Positions 54,652 through 63,858 of a stretch of 64,000 nucleotides of DNA are shown here, piece after piece. Source of the DNA: Planctomycetota bacterium (lineage in GTDB: Bacteria > Planctomycetota > UBA1135 > GCA-002686595); assembly GCA_016795245.1 (NCBI GenBank), contig JAEUIA010000003.1:1-64000 (forward strand), read 5' to 3'. A model generated the notes under the pieces. It was not told the DNA's origin, ran no database searches, and saw nothing but the letters and a program-made list of their open reading frames with translations. Position 1 is the stretch's first letter; every line of letters begins with the position of its first letter. Position numbers and translations under genes: made by a program.

Positions 54652-55932
54652 TCAAGGACGCCAGACCACAGTCCAGCCGTTCGTCAAGTTGAAGAACTCG
54701 GGTGCACAGAAAGCTGCCGCGTCGCGGTACCAGCCCTGGTGGTGGCGCACGGAGCCGCAGATCGCGAAGCAGCGGACGGAGATCTCCGTGTCACCGGTCT
54801 CGGGATAGGAAGCCGTGTCGCCGGTGGCGAACTTGACGCCGATGCGGCACAGATTGCCGGTGACGCAGCGCAGACCGTCGCCGAACACGACCCCCGCGCC
54901 GCCGGCCTCGCGCAGCGTGCCTTCAAAGAAGAGGATCGGTGCGCCCGTCGGCAGACGGTCGGCTGTGACCACCAGGCTGTCGGACCCGATGCTCGCGATG
55001 CCGCTCGCCGCGAGCCGAGCGCCGCCGGTGAAGCTCGAGTTGTCACACCCGCCCAGGCCGTCGGTGCCGGCCTGGACCGTGCCGCCGCACGGACACCCGG
55101 CCACGGTGCCCTGGCAGAACGGACCCTCGACGACGACGCTGTCCGGATCGCACGCGTTGGCGATGCCGTCGAAGTCGAAGTCCGGCAGCTCCTGGCGGCA
55201 ACCATAGTGAGGTTCGGGCGGACAGATGCCGTGCGACATGAACCCGAAGATCTGCGTGCCGTTCCAGGTGTACGGACCGCCCGGGTTGGGACCGCTGACC
55301 GTCCCGCCGTTCCAGTTGCAAGGCGCTCCGCTGGCGTCGTAGATCCGGTAGAGCGCGCTCGGCGTGTAACCGTCGTAAGGTACGTCGAAGCCGCCGAGGG
55401 CAGCGCCGTACATCAGGTCGCCGGCGTCGCCGTCGGTCACCGCGACTGCGTCCGCCGGGACGAAGGTCCCGAGTGCACCCGCGTCGATGACGCCGTCATC
55501 GTCGGTGTCGAGATCGGTGCCGACCGCCGGCGGCGTGCCCGATCCGAGCACGAATGTATTGGTGCCGTTCTCGAGGTCCGGTGAGAAATCGTAGACGACC
55601 CATGTGTACGGCGGAGGAATGCAAGGCAGTGGCAAGATGGCGGAGGCATCCGCGCGGATCGTGAGGACGCCGACGGCGTCCATCGTGAACGGCGAGAGGT
55701 CGACCGCCTGATCGAGCGTCCCCGAGGCGGTGCTGTCGCCTTCGATGCTGAGGAACCACCACCCGGTCATCGGGCCGGCGGGGAGGCCTTGGATCTCGAG
55801 CGTCTCCTGGGTGTTGTCCGCGCCGGGCGGGTTGATGAGCAATTCGCTGATCGTGTACTGCGCTTGGGAGCTACCGGCGAGACACAAGCAAGCGGCCGCG
55901 GCGAACAGGAAAGAGCTGCAGATGGGTTGCAT
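54652..55932 (-). CDS. Secreted protein with the shared Cys-rich C-terminal domain
   Basis: A 426-aa protein with AGGAGA about 8 nt before the ATG at 55932 and a signal peptide (CSSFLFAAAACLCLAGSSQAQ). The N-terminal part (ISELLINPPGADNTQETLEI) resembles lamin-tail-like domains found on secreted proteins. The C-terminal 150 or so residues carry CPCGG, FGDGLRC, WYRDAAAFC and NLTNGWTVVWRP and match the tails of both cytochrome paralogs. Asp/Gly runs (DLDTDDDGVIDAG) suggest calcium-binding, thrombospondin-type-3-like repeats. No enzyme motif is present. Confidence 0.82.
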   Translation of the reverse strand: MQPICSSFLFAAAACLCLAGSSQAQYTISELLINPPGADNTQETLEIQGLPAGPMTGWWFLSIEGDSTASGTLDQAVDLSPFTMDAVGVLTIRADASAILPLPCIPPPYTWVVYDFSPDLENGTNTFVLGSGTPPAVGTDLDTDDDGVIDAGALGTFVPADAVAVTDGDAGDLMYGAALGGFDVPYDGYTPSALYRIYDASGAPCNWNGGTVSGPNPGGPYTWNGTQIFGFMSHGICPPEPHYGCRQELPDFDFDGIANACDPDSVVVEGPFCQGTVAGCPCGGTVQAGTDGLGGCDNSSFTGGARLAASGIASIGSDSLVVTADRLPTGAPILFFEGTLREAGGAGVVFGDGLRCVTGNLCRIGVKFATGDTASYPETGDTEISVRCFAICGSVRHHQGWYRDAAAFCAPEFFNLTNGWTVVWRP

Positions 55933-56200
55933 GCTGATTCTCCTGGGAAAAGAAGTTGTCAGGGAACGGCCGCAGAAACGGGATGAACGACCGGCGAGCC
56001 CACACCGTAGCAGGCTCACGGAGCGAGGGGCGCAGTTCTTCGCGATGGTTTGCGCGAGGTGCCATCGCTACGTGATTTTTGCCGCTGGAGGGCAACTTGC
56101 GGCTCACCGTCCCACTGAGCGACTCGCGGATCGCCGCACTCACCGGCCGCGGATCGCTGGAAAATCAACCTTCAGCGCCGTCCGCGCAGGCGTCCCTGAA
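55933..56200. other. Non-coding gap between the secreted-protein gene and the esterase gene
   Basis: This 268-bp gap lies upstream of the secreted-protein gene, so it probably holds that gene's promoter. No tRNA, long repeat or convincing hairpin with T run was found by reading. AGGAGA at its left edge is the ribosome site of the secreted-protein gene. Confidence 0.5.
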
Positions 56201-56878
56201 TTACTCGAAGCGCGCGCGCAGCCACGCGCCCCAGTGGGCGATCTCTTCCAGGCAGACTTCGTGCGCCATCGGATATTCGTGCCACTCGACGTCGCAGCCG
56301 ATCTTCTTCAAGCGCTCCATCAGGTTGCGGCCGTAGGCGATGCCGACGACGCCGTCGCGTGTGCCGTGCGCGGCGAAAGTCGCGATCGAACGGTTGGCGG
56401 TCGTCGTGTCGGCTTCGAGGGGCGCGTTCTTTGCCAGAAAGGTCGAGAGCGCGATCAGGCCCGCGAGCGGCTTCGGATAGCGCAGTGCGATCCACGCCGC
56501 GAGCGCGCCGCCCTGGCTGAAGCCGCCGATCACGATGTGCTGCGAGTCGATGCCGCGCGCGATCTCGCGTTCGATCAGCGCGTGAATCTGCTTCTCAGCG
56601 GCCTTGATGCCGGGCAGGTCGGTCGATTCACCGCGCATCAAGTCATCACCGCCGATGTCGAACCAGGCCGGCATCACGAAGCCTCCGTTGAGCGTGACCG
56701 GGCGCTTCGGCGCGTGTGGGAACACGAAACGCACGCCGAGTTCGGGCGGCAGTTCCAGGTGCGGCACGATCGGCTCGAAGTCGTGGCCGTCGGCGCCCAG
56801 ACCGTGCAGGAATATGACGGTCGCGCGCGCCTTGACGCGCGGTTCGACTTCGACGCAGGGCAGAAGGGCGGTGCTCAT
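56201..56878 (-). CDS. Carboxylesterase / phospholipase (EstB-type)
   Basis: A 225-aa serine hydrolase. HGLGADGHDFEPIVP is the oxyanion region, GGFSQGGALA the nucleophile elbow, and AHGTRDGVV plus PMAHEVCLEE the acid and His regions. This is the acyl-protein-thioesterase/EstB family, acting on short acyl esters or lysophospholipids. The length is normal. It is divergent from the helicase at 56998, with a 119-bp shared promoter region. It is cytosolic by the absence of a signal peptide. Confidence 0.9.
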   Translation of the reverse strand: MSTALLPCVEVEPRVKARATVIFLHGLGADGHDFEPIVPHLELPPELGVRFVFPHAPKRPVTLNGGFVMPAWFDIGGDDLMRGESTDLPGIKAAEKQIHALIEREIARGIDSQHIVIGGFSQGGALAAWIALRYPKPLAGLIALSTFLAKNAPLEADTTTANRSIATFAAHGTRDGVVGIAYGRNLMERLKKIGCDVEWHEYPMAHEVCLEEIAHWGAWLRARFE

Positions 56879-56997
56879 GTGCGCAGATCCTAAGCCGCAA
56901 ATCGTTGCGTGCACGCGTTTCGTCGCGATGTCGTCGAATCGTTCCGTCTTGACGCTGGATGCGAACGTGATGTGCGACTACCGTTCGCCGCCCGCGC

Positions 56998-59046
56998 ATG
57001 CAGAAACACATCCAAGGACTCAACGCCGAGCAGCGCCTCGCGGTCATGACGACCCAAGGGCCTGTGCTCGTTCTCGCCGGAGCCGGATCGGGCAAGACCA
57101 AGGTCATCACCGTCCGCATCGGGTGGCTACTGCACAAGGGCGCGCGGCCCGACAGCATCCTGGCGATGACCTTCACCAACAAGGCCGCGGGCGAGATGCG
57201 CGCACGCGTCGCCGGGATCATCGGCAATGATCGCGCGGCCGAGTTGACGGTCGGCACGTTCCACAGTTTCTGCGTCAAGCTGTTGCGCGCGCACGCGGCT
57301 CAAGCCGGGCTGGCGCAGAACTTCTCGATCTGCGATCACTCGGATCAGGTCAGCGCGATGAAGGGCGCCTTGCGCGAGCTGCGCATCCCCGAGGCCTCGA
57401 TTCAGCCGGGCGCGCTGCAGTCGAAAATCTCGTTGTTGAAGAACAAGGGGATGTCGAGCGAACAATTCCTCGAAAAGGCCGCCGACGACCGCGACGAACT
57501 CGTCGGGCGCGCGTGGAAGAAGTACGAAGAGCACCTGATGCGCTCGCGCTCGGTCGACTTCGACGATCTCCTGTCGCGCTCCGTCAAGCTCTTGCGCGAC
57601 CACGAGCACGTGCGTAACGAACTCGCGCAACGCTTCAAGTTCGTCATGGTCGACGAATACCAGGACACCAACGGTCCGCAGTACGACATCGTGCGCGCGA
57701 TCGCGGGCGGACATCGCAATCTGTGCGTCGTCGGTGACGACGACCAGTCGATCTACGGCTGGCGCGGCGCGGACGTGGCCAAGATCCTGTCGTTCGACAA
57801 GGACTTTCCCGGCGCCAAGACCATTCGTCTCGAGACCAACTACCGCTCGACGCGCGAAATCCTGGATGCAGCCAACAAGGTCATCGAAAACAACCCCAAG
57901 CGTCACGACAAGAAGTTGAAGAGCGCGCTCGGGTCCGGCGAGCCGGTGGCGATGCTGCGCATGGAGGATGAAGAAGGCGAAGCCGATCACGTGGCGCGCG
58001 AGGTGTCGGACCTGGTGCTGAAAAAACGCGCACGCTACTCCGATTTCGCCGTCCTGTTCCGCACGGCGACCCAGCCGCGCGTGTTCGAGCAGCAATTTCG
58101 CGCTCGCTCCATTCCGTACACCCTGGTCGGCGGCATGTCGTTCTTCGACCGCAAGGAAGTCCGCGACGTGCTGGCCTACGTGCGGCTCGCGCACAATCCG
58201 CTCGACGAGGTCTCGCTCCTGCGCGTGATCAATTGCCCGCCGCGCGGTGTCGGCAAGACGACGATCGAACGCGCCGTCGAATGGGCGACGGAACACGGCG
58301 TGTCCGTCAGCAAGGCCTTCGAGGACGGAACGACCGTCGACGGCCTGGCCGACGCGGCCGTCTACGCCGTGCGCACGTTCCGCGACAAGCTCAAGGAACT
58401 CGGCGCGCGCAAGCCCGGCCAGAACCTGGTGCCGTGGTTGCACGAGTTGCTGACGGCGACCGCCTACCGCGAAGAGGTCGATCATTGTTATCCCGACGAC
58501 CGCACGCGCGAGGATCGGTGGGCGTCGGTGCAGGAAATCCTCGACATGGCCGAGAATCACGTGCGCCGCGCCAAGAAGCCTTCGCTCGAATCGTTCCTCG
58601 AAGCGCTGGCGCTGTCGAGCGAGGACGATACGAAGGACGAAAAGGAATCGAAGCGCGACGCCGTGATGTTGATGACCTTGCACGCCGCCAAAGGGCTCGA
58701 ATTCCAGCGCGTGTTCCTGGTCGGCGTCGAAGAAGGCCTGTTGCCGCACGCGCGCAGCATCGACGAAGACACGGTCGAAGAAGAGCGGCGCCTGATGTAC
58801 GTCGGCATCACACGCGCGCAACGCCACCTGACGATCAGTTGCACGAAGACGCGCTCGAAATTCGGTACGCGCATCGAATCGATGCCGTCGCGCTTTCTCT
58901 ACGAGCTGCGCGGCGAAGCTCCGCCGAAGGGTTGGCGCGCGGCGGGCACGAAGGCCGGGCCAGAGATCAAGCCCGTGAAGCCGCCGAAGACCGCCAAGAA
59001 GAGCACGCGCCGGAAATCGACGCGCAAACAGGCGCGCAAGGCCTGA
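56998..59046 (+). CDS. UvrD/Rep/PcrA-type DNA helicase
   Basis: A 682-aa superfamily 1A helicase. LAGAGSGKT is the Walker A motif, TFTNKAAGEMR motif Ia, MVDEYQDTN the DExx box and VGDDDQSIYGWRGA motif III. ETNYRSTREILDAAN and TLHAAKGLEFQRVFLVG are motifs IV and V, and YVGITRAQRHLTI motif VI. It unwinds DNA in repair and replication restart; Rep-like length and order fit best. The basic C-terminal tail (KKSTRRKSTRKQARK) is common in this family. It is convergent with rlmN, 4 bp away. Confidence 0.94.
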   Translation: MQKHIQGLNAEQRLAVMTTQGPVLVLAGAGSGKTKVITVRIGWLLHKGARPDSILAMTFTNKAAGEMRARVAGIIGNDRAAELTVGTFHSFCVKLLRAHAAQAGLAQNFSICDHSDQVSAMKGALRELRIPEASIQPGALQSKISLLKNKGMSSEQFLEKAADDRDELVGRAWKKYEEHLMRSRSVDFDDLLSRSVKLLRDHEHVRNELAQRFKFVMVDEYQDTNGPQYDIVRAIAGGHRNLCVVGDDDQSIYGWRGADVAKILSFDKDFPGAKTIRLETNYRSTREILDAANKVIENNPKRHDKKLKSALGSGEPVAMLRMEDEEGEADHVAREVSDLVLKKRARYSDFAVLFRTATQPRVFEQQFRARSIPYTLVGGMSFFDRKEVRDVLAYVRLAHNPLDEVSLLRVINCPPRGVGKTTIERAVEWATEHGVSVSKAFEDGTTVDGLADAAVYAVRTFRDKLKELGARKPGQNLVPWLHELLTATAYREEVDHCYPDDRTREDRWASVQEILDMAENHVRRAKKPSLESFLEALALSSEDDTKDEKESKRDAVMLMTLHAAKGLEFQRVFLVGVEEGLLPHARSIDEDTVEEERRLMYVGITRAQRHLTISCTKTRSKFGTRIESMPSRFLYELRGEAPPKGWRAAGTKAGPEIKPVKPPKTAKKSTRRKSTRKQARKA

Positions 59047-59050
59047 ACTC

Positions 59051-60070
59051 TCAGGCGTCCGTGGCGATCGCCGCGCGCTCGGGCAGCGAGCGCGCGCGCA
59101 GTTGACCGCACGCGCCTTCGACGTCCTGTCCGGCCGAACGACGCAGCTTGCACAACACGCCGTGCTGGTGCAGGTGCTGAGACATCTTGCGCGCGCGCTC
59201 CGTCGGCGGTCGCTTGTAGGGGAGATCCTCGACCGTGTTGTAGGGGATCAAGTTCACGATGCCGTAGCGCCCTTGCATGAGCTCGGTCAGGCGCTCGAGC
59301 TCCGCATCGGTGTCGTTGACGCCCTCGATCAGCGTCCATTGGTACATGACCGGATACCCGACGGCGTTACCGTAGTCGTCCGCGAGCGCGATCAACTCCG
59401 CCGGCTCGAAACGCGGGCCGCGCGGAACGAGTTGCGCGCGCAACGCGACATCCGTCGTGTGCAACGAGATCGCCAACGCCGGTTTGACGGGGTTCGCGAG
59501 CAAGCGCTCGAACAGCCGCGGATCGCCGACCGTCGAGAACACGAGGTTCTTGTGGCCGATGTCGCCGTGCGTGCCGAGCACGGTGATGGCCTCGAGCACG
59601 TTGGTCAGATTGTGCGAAGGCTCGCCCATGCCCATGAAGACGACGCGACGCACAGGACGATGCCTGCGGCCGGCTGCGACCTGCGCGACCATCTCGGCGC
59701 TCGTCAGCTGCCGTAGCAATCCTGCACGGCCGGTCATGCAGAAGACGCAGCCCACCGCGCAGCCGACCTGTGACGAGATGCACAGGCCGTCGCGCGGAAG
59801 CAAGACACTCTCGACGGTCTTCTGGTCGTGCAGCGCCAGCAAGAATCGCAGCGAGCCGTCCGAGCCCGGGTGTTCGGATTCGATGCGCACGTGTGCATTC
59901 AAGTGCGACTCGATGGCGGGCAAGGCTTCGAGCAGCGTGCGCGGGAACTGCAAATCGCGCGCGGTCGTCGCCGACCTGAGTGCGCGGCCCGCGAGCCACG
60001 CGCGCAACAGGCGCTTTTCGTGCGCTGGTCGCGCGCCCGCCTCGCGCATGAGGTTCAACACTCGCTGCAT
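59051..60070 (-). CDS. rlmN: RlmN-like 23S rRNA (adenine-C2) methyltransferase
   Basis: A 339-aa radical-SAM enzyme. CAVGCVFC (Cys104, Cys108, Cys111) binds the [4Fe-4S] cluster. GMGEPSHNL, FSTVGDP and the terminal SAGQDVEGACGQL, with the second catalytic Cys, match RlmN rather than other radical SAM enzymes. It methylates C2 of A2503 in 23S rRNA and some tRNAs. The upstream frame to 60346 lacks RlmN features, so the ATG at 60070 is used. It follows fluC by 13 bp. Confidence 0.93.
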   Translation of the reverse strand: MQRVLNLMREAGARPAHEKRLLRAWLAGRALRSATTARDLQFPRTLLEALPAIESHLNAHVRIESEHPGSDGSLRFLLALHDQKTVESVLLPRDGLCISSQVGCAVGCVFCMTGRAGLLRQLTSAEMVAQVAAGRRHRPVRRVVFMGMGEPSHNLTNVLEAITVLGTHGDIGHKNLVFSTVGDPRLFERLLANPVKPALAISLHTTDVALRAQLVPRGPRFEPAELIALADDYGNAVGYPVMYQWTLIEGVNDTDAELERLTELMQGRYGIVNLIPYNTVEDLPYKRPPTERARKMSQHLHQHGVLCKLRRSAGQDVEGACGQLRARSLPERAAIATDA

Positions 60071-60083
60071 GAGTCGAATCGTA

Positions 60084-60467
60084 TCAGTTCGCGGCGAACA
60101 TCCGGGCCAACGCCATCCCGGCCACACCGCAGGCCAGACACGCCGTCGTGGTGACGACGGCGTAGAGCACAGCCTGGCCGAGCGCTCCGGCCTGGACCAG
60201 GTCGATCGTCTCCTGGTTGAAGCTCGAGTAGGTCGTGAAACCGCCCAGTACACCTGCCGCGACGAAGGCGCGTGTGTCCGGTGAGAACGCGGCGTTCTGC
60301 ATCGCGATCTGCGCGACCATGCCCAGCGCAAACGATCCGAGCACATTGACGCACAACGTGCCGAAGGGAAAGGTGCCCGGCAGTTTCGCGGCCGCTCCCA
60401 GCCCGATCAGGTAGCGCGCGCCGGATCCGAGTGCTCCGCCGAGCATCACGAGCATGAGTCTTTCCAC
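60084..60467 (-). CDS. crcB: Fluoride channel Fluc/CrcB
   Basis: A 127-aa protein with a GTG start and GAGGAC about 7 nt upstream. Four hydrophobic segments include GGALGSGARYLIG, FGTLCVNVLGSF and GGFTTYSSFNQET, all conserved in the CrcB/Fluc family, which exports fluoride as a dual-topology dimer. It sits between the thioredoxin-fold gene (14 bp upstream) and rlmN. No fluoride riboswitch can lie directly upstream because another gene occupies that space. Confidence 0.93.
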   Translation of the reverse strand: MERLMLVMLGGALGSGARYLIGLGAAAKLPGTFPFGTLCVNVLGSFALGMVAQIAMQNAAFSPDTRAFVAAGVLGGFTTYSSFNQETIDLVQAGALGQAVLYAVVTTTACLACGVAGMALARMFAAN

Positions 60468-60481
60468 TGTGGTGTCCTCGT

Positions 60482-61735
60482 CTACTTCGGCTGGAGGATA
60501 CCGGCGGCGATCTGCTTGACGTCCTCTTTCTCGGACGCCGTCAATTTCGGATCCCTCAAGGCGCGATTCGCGATCGATTTGGCGGGTCCATGCGCTTGTG
60601 CCCTCAGGGCCCCGCGCATCAGCGCACAGTACGTCGCGCCCTTGGCGTCGAAGGCCAGGACTTGCTTGGAGAAGGCTTCGGCGTCGTCGAACAGTTCGGT
60701 TCCGAGGAAGGTCTCGTAGAGTCGTGCCGAATCGATGCGCAGGAGGCGCCGGGCGTTCTCGATGAGCACGAACGCTTCAGCGGGCGGGTACTCCTTTTCG
60801 AGTCGTGCGCATTCGGCACGAAACTTCGTGACCATTCCGTTGAAGCGTGCGCGCACGTCGCCGATTAGTGCGGCGGCGTCCGCATACCTGCGGGAGTCGA
60901 TCATCGGGTTCACGACCAACGGGCCGAGGCGCGTGCGCAAGGCCGCGCACGGCTCGTTGCCGACGTCGAGTGCGTCGTAGGCCGCCAATGTGTGCTCGTC
61001 GCGCTGCATCTCGTGGTTCAGCAACAGAAAATCAGCCAGTTCAGCTTCCGTCACCGTGCAGCTGACCACGCGCTGGAATCCAGCCCGTGTCCGCGCGAGG
61101 AGCGCATCACCGGCCGGCGGATACAGGCGCATGAGCCGCAGCAGTTCGCGCAGCAAGAACGTGCGCCGGCACTCGGCAAAACTCGTATCGACCACAGCGC
61201 CGTGGTCCCAACACCACAGGAACTCCTTCAAGGACTCCGCCAGCTGGCCGTTGTCCGCGAGCAACATGGCGACGTCGAGGTGTCGGTGCGGATCGTCGTC
61301 GTCTTCCGCCAGTCGTGTCTGTGCGCGTTCCAGCGGCGAGGCTCCGCCGAAGATGGCCTTCGTCTCGGCCAGAAACGTGCGCCCGTCGACATAGCCCGTG
61401 ATGCGATCGAGTTCGCGACCGCTCTCATCCAGGAACATGATCGTCGGCGCCACGTGCACGCGCAGACGCGCGAGCAGCTCCGAGCTCTTGTCGAAGTCGA
61501 GCTTGATCGGGACGGACTTCAGGACGACCCACTCCCGCACGCGCGATTCGGACCAGGTCGTCGTCGCCAGCTTCTTCGTGTCAGCCGCGCCGGGGCTCGC
61601 GAACTCGGCGAGCACGCACCGGCCCTCAGCCTTGGCCGCCGCTTGGGCCGCTTCCAGACTGATCTGGCGAAACACCTCGCCCGTGCCTCGACCAGGAAGC
61701 AGCAAGGCGAACAGCAGCAGGTTTGCGAGTATCAT
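60482..61735 (-). CDS. Exported thioredoxin-fold protein lacking the CxxC motif
   Basis: A 417-aa protein with a short signal (ILANLLLFALLLPG). Residues about 25-130 have thioredoxin-like order (LAEFASPGAADTKKLATTTW, then KLDFDKSSELLARLRVHVAPTIMFLDESG with the cis-Pro APT). The expected CxxC is replaced by SPGAADTKK, so redox catalysis by the usual thiols is not possible. The C-terminal 280 residues are helical, TPR-like. A chaperone or binding role is more likely than disulfide exchange. It heads the run with crcB and rlmN. Confidence 0.75.
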   Translation of the reverse strand: MILANLLLFALLLPGRGTGEVFRQISLEAAQAAAKAEGRCVLAEFASPGAADTKKLATTTWSESRVREWVVLKSVPIKLDFDKSSELLARLRVHVAPTIMFLDESGRELDRITGYVDGRTFLAETKAIFGGASPLERAQTRLAEDDDDPHRHLDVAMLLADNGQLAESLKEFLWCWDHGAVVDTSFAECRRTFLLRELLRLMRLYPPAGDALLARTRAGFQRVVSCTVTEAELADFLLLNHEMQRDEHTLAAYDALDVGNEPCAALRTRLGPLVVNPMIDSRRYADAAALIGDVRARFNGMVTKFRAECARLEKEYPPAEAFVLIENARRLLRIDSARLYETFLGTELFDDAEAFSKQVLAFDAKGATYCALMRGALRAQAHGPAKSIANRALRDPKLTASEKEDVKQIAAGILQPK

Positions 61736-61866
61736 CCGGAATCGCCGCCGAATCAGGCTTGTCCTGACTACGGCACGCGGACGAGAAGGTAACGGATCGG
61801 CGCCAACGAAACGGCACCTTCCGTGCGTAGAGTTCTGTTCGAAGCTGACCCCCGGAGATCCCAGAA

Positions 61867-62925
61867 ATGCTTTCCCTGTTCCTCGCGCTGACTCTCACTG
61901 TTCCCGCCGATACGGCCTCAACGGCCACGGTCCTGCACATGCCGACGACCGGCGCGGCGGTGAGAATCGAGCTTCCCGAGCTGGTCGTCGACAGCACCGT
62001 CATCGGCGCGCTGAAGCGCCGTCACGCCGAGCGCGCGATTCTGCAGGGCCAGATGAAGGGCGAGACCACGATCATGATCCTCTCGGCCTACGGCTTGATG
62101 CGGACCAGCCAGGAGTGGCGCGCGGAGTTGATGAAGGGCAAGCTGGCGGGGCACGGTCAATTCGACATCGGTACGACCGCTTGCACCGAGACGTCGCACG
62201 ACCTCGAGCCGCCCTATTCGAACATCTCGCGCCGCGCGTTCATCACGATGGGGGACACGTGTTTCGACATCAGCATGGGGACGCTCGCCAAGTCCGGCGT
62301 GGCCGGAATCACGCGCGAGGAGTTCGAGGCGATCATCGGCAGCGCTCGCTATGCGATCTTGCGACTGGGTGTGTGGGATGACATGCCCGACGCCGTTCTG
62401 AACTACATGCACACGGGCCTCGCGCGTGTCACCAACGACGGCGCGACGCACCTCGCGGAGCAATCGAAGACGGCGACCGACGGATGGGCCTGCGCTCTGG
62501 CCGCGGCCGAAATCGGCGGGCCGCTGCAGATGAAGGCCGGGGAACGCCGCGCGTTGTACGAGCGCGTCATGACGGACCTCGGCAAGCTCGAGCATCCCGG
62601 CGCCAAGGAAGCGTTCGCGCTGATGACCGCGATGTCCGGTCGCGCGTTGACGCTGTGTGACGACGCCATGATTCCCGATGCACTGGCCGAGATCACCAAG
62701 ACCCTGGCGCTGCCTGCAGCTCAAGTGCCGGCGGCACAGACGGCGCTCGAGTACATCGCCGCGACCATCCACGCGCAGAACAAGGATGCGGCTGCGGCCG
62801 TCGCGAGCCTCACGAAGTCGATCGCGGGCGATTCGGACCGGCGCTCCATCGCCCGGCACGACTTGATGTTCCAACCGATCGGGAATGACCCCGCGCTGCT
62901 CAAGCTGTTGCGCGACCCGAAGTGA
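61867..62925 (+). CDS. Exported protein, hypothetical
   Basis: A 352-aa protein with a short N-terminal hydrophobic segment (LSLFLALTLTVPADTAS) that acts as a weak signal peptide. The mid part (HAERAILQGQMKGETTIMIL, NISRRAFITMGDTCFDIS) and the helical C-terminal half (ITKTLALPAAQVPAAQTALE) match no family I recognise. It is divergent from the thioredoxin-fold gene and convergent with the L,D-transpeptidase, 3 bp away. Confidence 0.7.
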   Translation: MLSLFLALTLTVPADTASTATVLHMPTTGAAVRIELPELVVDSTVIGALKRRHAERAILQGQMKGETTIMILSAYGLMRTSQEWRAELMKGKLAGHGQFDIGTTACTETSHDLEPPYSNISRRAFITMGDTCFDISMGTLAKSGVAGITREEFEAIIGSARYAILRLGVWDDMPDAVLNYMHTGLARVTNDGATHLAEQSKTATDGWACALAAAEIGGPLQMKAGERRALYERVMTDLGKLEHPGAKEAFALMTAMSGRALTLCDDAMIPDALAEITKTLALPAAQVPAAQTALEYIAATIHAQNKDAAAAVASLTKSIAGDSDRRSIARHDLMFQPIGNDPALLKLLRDPK

Positions 62926-62928
62926 GCT

Positions 62929-63765
62929 TCAGTCGACGATCGTGACGCTCGTCCCCTCGATGGCGAGGTGGAAGACGCGATCGACATCCGGCTGCAGCAT
63001 GCGCACACATCCGTGCGAGGCGTTCTTCGAGATCCAGTCCTCGACCGGTGCACCGGTGTAGCCGTGGAAGCCGATGCCTGAGCGCCCCAGGCCGGCAGCG
63101 TCCAGTGCGATCCAGTAGCCTCCGAGCACATTGCCGGGGTCGTCCGGCGCGTACACGATGTTGGTCGTCGGGTCCGTCCAAGCCGGCTTGAGCACCCGCT
63201 TCGTGATCGTCGTGCGCCCGACCGGAGTCGGTGATTCCGCGGCTCCGAGGCCGACGGCGCAGAAGCGCACCAGGGTGTGACGGCCATCAGCCGTCGAGCG
63301 CCAGGCGATCAGCCGATGCTGTCCCTTCGCGACCGTCAGCGAAAGCGTCGCCGTGGAGAGATCGAGCACCTTCAGCTCCTGTCCGATGCGCAGCTTCTTC
63401 TCGTCGTAGCCTTCGTTGAGGTACGCGAGCATTCCCGCGCCGATGCGGTAGCGCTGCGCGATCTTCGTCGGGTTCTCGCCTTTCGCGACCTTGTGCAACA
63501 CCAGACCGAGTCGCTCCATCCCCGGCAGGCGTTCGGGCGAGAAGAACGCGCGGTCGCAGAATGGCTCGAGCGTGTCGCCCAGGACGCGCGCGGCCTCCGG
63601 CGACAGCGTGGTCATCGCCGTCCCGGCTTCCAAGATCAGCGGGACGACTGCCGCCGGGTCGCGCGTGGCGGACGCGACGAGTTCGGCCATGGTCGGCTTG
63701 GGGGCCGGTGCGTCGTCGAGGTTCGGGAGCAGAGCGGAAAGCGAGAGGATGAAGGCTGCGATCAT
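62929..63765 (-). CDS. L,D-transpeptidase with LysM domain
   Basis: A 278-aa exported protein with a short hydrophobic N-terminus (MIAAFILSLSALL). LVLHKVAKGENPTKIAQRYR is a LysM domain (about 85-135) for peptidoglycan binding. The catalytic YkuD domain contains GIGFHGYTG and SHGCVRM with the active Cys. It forms 3-3 cross-links or attaches proteins to peptidoglycan. This supports a peptidoglycan wall in the organism. Confidence 0.92.
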   Translation of the reverse strand: MIAAFILSLSALLPNLDDAPAPKPTMAELVASATRDPAAVVPLILEAGTAMTTLSPEAARVLGDTLEPFCDRAFFSPERLPGMERLGLVLHKVAKGENPTKIAQRYRIGAGMLAYLNEGYDEKKLRIGQELKVLDLSTATLSLTVAKGQHRLIAWRSTADGRHTLVRFCAVGLGAAESPTPVGRTTITKRVLKPAWTDPTTNIVYAPDDPGNVLGGYWIALDAAGLGRSGIGFHGYTGAPVEDWISKNASHGCVRMLQPDVDRVFHLAIEGTSVTIVD

Positions 63766-63825
63766 GCCCGGACACTAGGAAAAACTCCTACGCAATCGAA
63801 GCACCTACACGCGGGTTTCGGTGTG

Positions 63826-63850
63826 TGTCAATGATTTTGAGACAGCCTGG
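63826..63850. repeat. Candidate IS element end
   Basis: TGTCAATGATTTTGAGACAG at 63827-63846 sits just past the integrase stop at 63859-63861, and TG...CAG-type ends of this composition (TGTCTCAAAATCATTGACA on the other strand) fit IS3-family inverted repeats. Only one end is in the window, so the assignment is tentative. Confidence 0.4.
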
Positions 63851-63858
63851 ACTTGAGA

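Noticed and set aside
60468-60481. Fluoride riboswitch upstream of crcB
   Set aside because: Only 14 bp separate crcB from the upstream gene.
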